Assembly: GCA_023053545.1 (NCBI GenBank)
Contig: JAKZAN010000005.1
Span: 2,480,001-2,544,000 of the forward strand
Reading direction: 5' to 3'
DNA length: 64,000 nt
Origin: Lepidurus packardi
Lineage: Eukaryota > Arthropoda > Branchiopoda > Notostraca > Triopsidae
Shown here one piece after another: positions 63,050 to 64,000 of the stretch. Below the pieces are notes generated by a model, which saw nothing but the letters and a program-made list of their open reading frames with translations, ran no database searches and was not told the origin of the DNA. Positions within the stretch are counted from its first letter, which is position 1. Every line of letters starts with the position of its first letter. A program made the translations under genes and the position numbers.

Positions 63050-64000
63050 ATGACCGCTGTAGGATCAACGTCCACAGTTCCCTTATCAATAACCCCAGAA
63101 CAACTAAATGAAATCCTATCTCCATTACTTAACTCTACGATGATGCACACAATCCCTGATTTTACAGGAGAATCCGACGATGCATCAGTAAGACGATTTT
63201 TCCAAGATTTAGAACGCATTGGTAGAACAATAGGATGGTCCGAACCACACCTACTCAAAGTAGCCGTAATTAAATTAAAAGGAGGCGCCGGTGCCTATTA
63301 CAATACTATTTCTCCCCGCCCAACAACTTACAAATAATTCAAAACAGCTCTCTCCGAACGCTACGGTGACAGTCACCACGAATCACAAGCTATAGTCAAA
63401 CTCCAGAATTGCAATCAAGAGGCAAAACAACCAGTTCGTGACTTTGCAGACAAGATTCGTTCACTCACAAGACGAGTCCACGAAAACGACAGCCCCCCAG
63501 CTGGGAACGAAATATTAGACAAAATCATGCGCCTAAATTTTATCAGAGGACTGCTTCCTTATTTAAAACGCTACGTTCTAAGCGCCAATCCAACGAACCT
63601 TCGCGAAGCTACAGAAGTTGCAGCTCGAGAAGAAGCTAACGAAGCAGCAGTTCCCCACAGTGTTAGTCTTCAGAATGAAATCGAAAAGCTTACAGCAGTT
63701 GTTGCTGCGCTTACTACTAACGAACCTTCGTTCAGTCGCAGGAGCAGAAGCACTACCCCGAATAGACCTCCCAACTCGTACTCTTACGATCGAAACAGCT
63801 CGGGATATAGATCCGCGAACCCATATAGATCCCAAAATTCATACAATCCCTCAAACCCGTATCGCTACACATCTCGCAGCGGCGATAGACAAGTCCGTTT
63901 CTCGGACCAGTTCTCACGAAATACGAACAGATTCCAGTTCCCAGGCAGGAACAACTTCAACCCTAGAAACCCCACCTTCCAACCACGCCCTAACTTTCAA
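63050..64000 (+). pseudogene. gag: Gag of envelope-type Gypsy copy 2, one in-frame stop, runs off the window
   Basis: ATG 63050. Near-identical to 46518-47010 but with TAA at 63335-63337 where copy 1 has GAA. The frame then continues to the window edge: FIRGLLPYLKRYVLSA, REATEVAAREEANEAA, and a Ser/Arg/Tyr/Asn-rich tail (RRSRSTTPNRPPNSYSYD, FSDQFSRNTNRFQFPG). No zinc knuckle is reached before 64000. This copy retains the part of Gag deleted in copy 1. Confidence 0.85.

Overview
This 64 kb window is eukaryotic nuclear DNA, almost certainly from an arthropod. The evidence is the set of BEL/Pao, Ty3/Gypsy, I/R1-like LINE, mariner/Tc1, hAT, PIF/Harbinger and TNP2-type (EnSpm/CACTA-like) elements, GT-AG introns, an AT-rich mitochondrial 12S rRNA insert (NUMT), and captured sequences related to arthropod-associated viruses. 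Order and species cannot be settled from the sequence. No conserved single-copy host gene is recognisable; nearly everything is transposon, viral relic or debris.

Layout. 1-2.1 kb: 3' end of a BEL/Pao element with its LTR. 4.0-5.4 kb: an intact-looking five-exon minus-strand gene for an unknown coiled-coil protein built from tandem 105-nt exons. 5.4-6.4 kb: divergent from it, a CRESS-DNA-virus-like Rep fragment with all three HUH motifs, plus an origin-like stem-loop and iteron-like repeats. 6.45-11.8 kb: a complete Ty3/Gypsy element (identical LTRs, 4-bp TSD, damaged pol). 12.5-24.6 kb: a three-layer nest in which a TNP2-type transposase gene is split by a PIF/Harbinger element (14482-24274, TAA TSD), whose own transposase gene is split by an intact BEL/Pao element (14830-21395, identical 296-bp LTRs, AACAC TSD, one 1960-aa polyprotein).

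25.9-33.6 kb: a Tc1-like element with long terminal inverted repeats. Its right arm holds a 6.7-kb LTR-bounded composite (26809-33499, CAAAC TSD) of form LTR-unit-LTR-unit-LTR. Each unit joins a minus-strand BEL/Pao integrase remnant to a plus-strand flavivirus-like NS3 helicase-NS4A-NS4B sequence. One copy is open for 756 codons; the other has a single frameshift. The TSD around the whole array suggests it inserted as a retroelement rather than as bare viral cDNA.

33.6-41 kb: a decayed LINE carrying a solo LTR, fused in frame to a 5'-truncated mariner transposase, then decayed Gypsy pieces. 41.4-46.3 kb: a second TNP2-type transposase and a Harbinger pair. 46.3-53 kb: an envelope-bearing Gypsy-like element with a large internal deletion, an RT fragment fused to CHHC zinc fingers, and an Env gene split by a 3.3-kb hAT element with a perfect 8-bp TSD. 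54.2-55.5 kb: the NUMT, split by a solo LTR. 55.5-58.9 kb: a LINE fragment, a broken polysaccharide-lyase-like gene (possible horizontal transfer), and simple or palindromic sequence. 58.9-61.9 kb: a third TNP2-type transposase with recognisable introns. 62.4-64 kb: the 5' end of a second copy of the envelope-type Gypsy element.

Taken together the window resembles a transposon- and virus-sequence trap. The nesting gives a relative order of insertions, and several boundaries are fixed by target-site duplications visible in the sequence.
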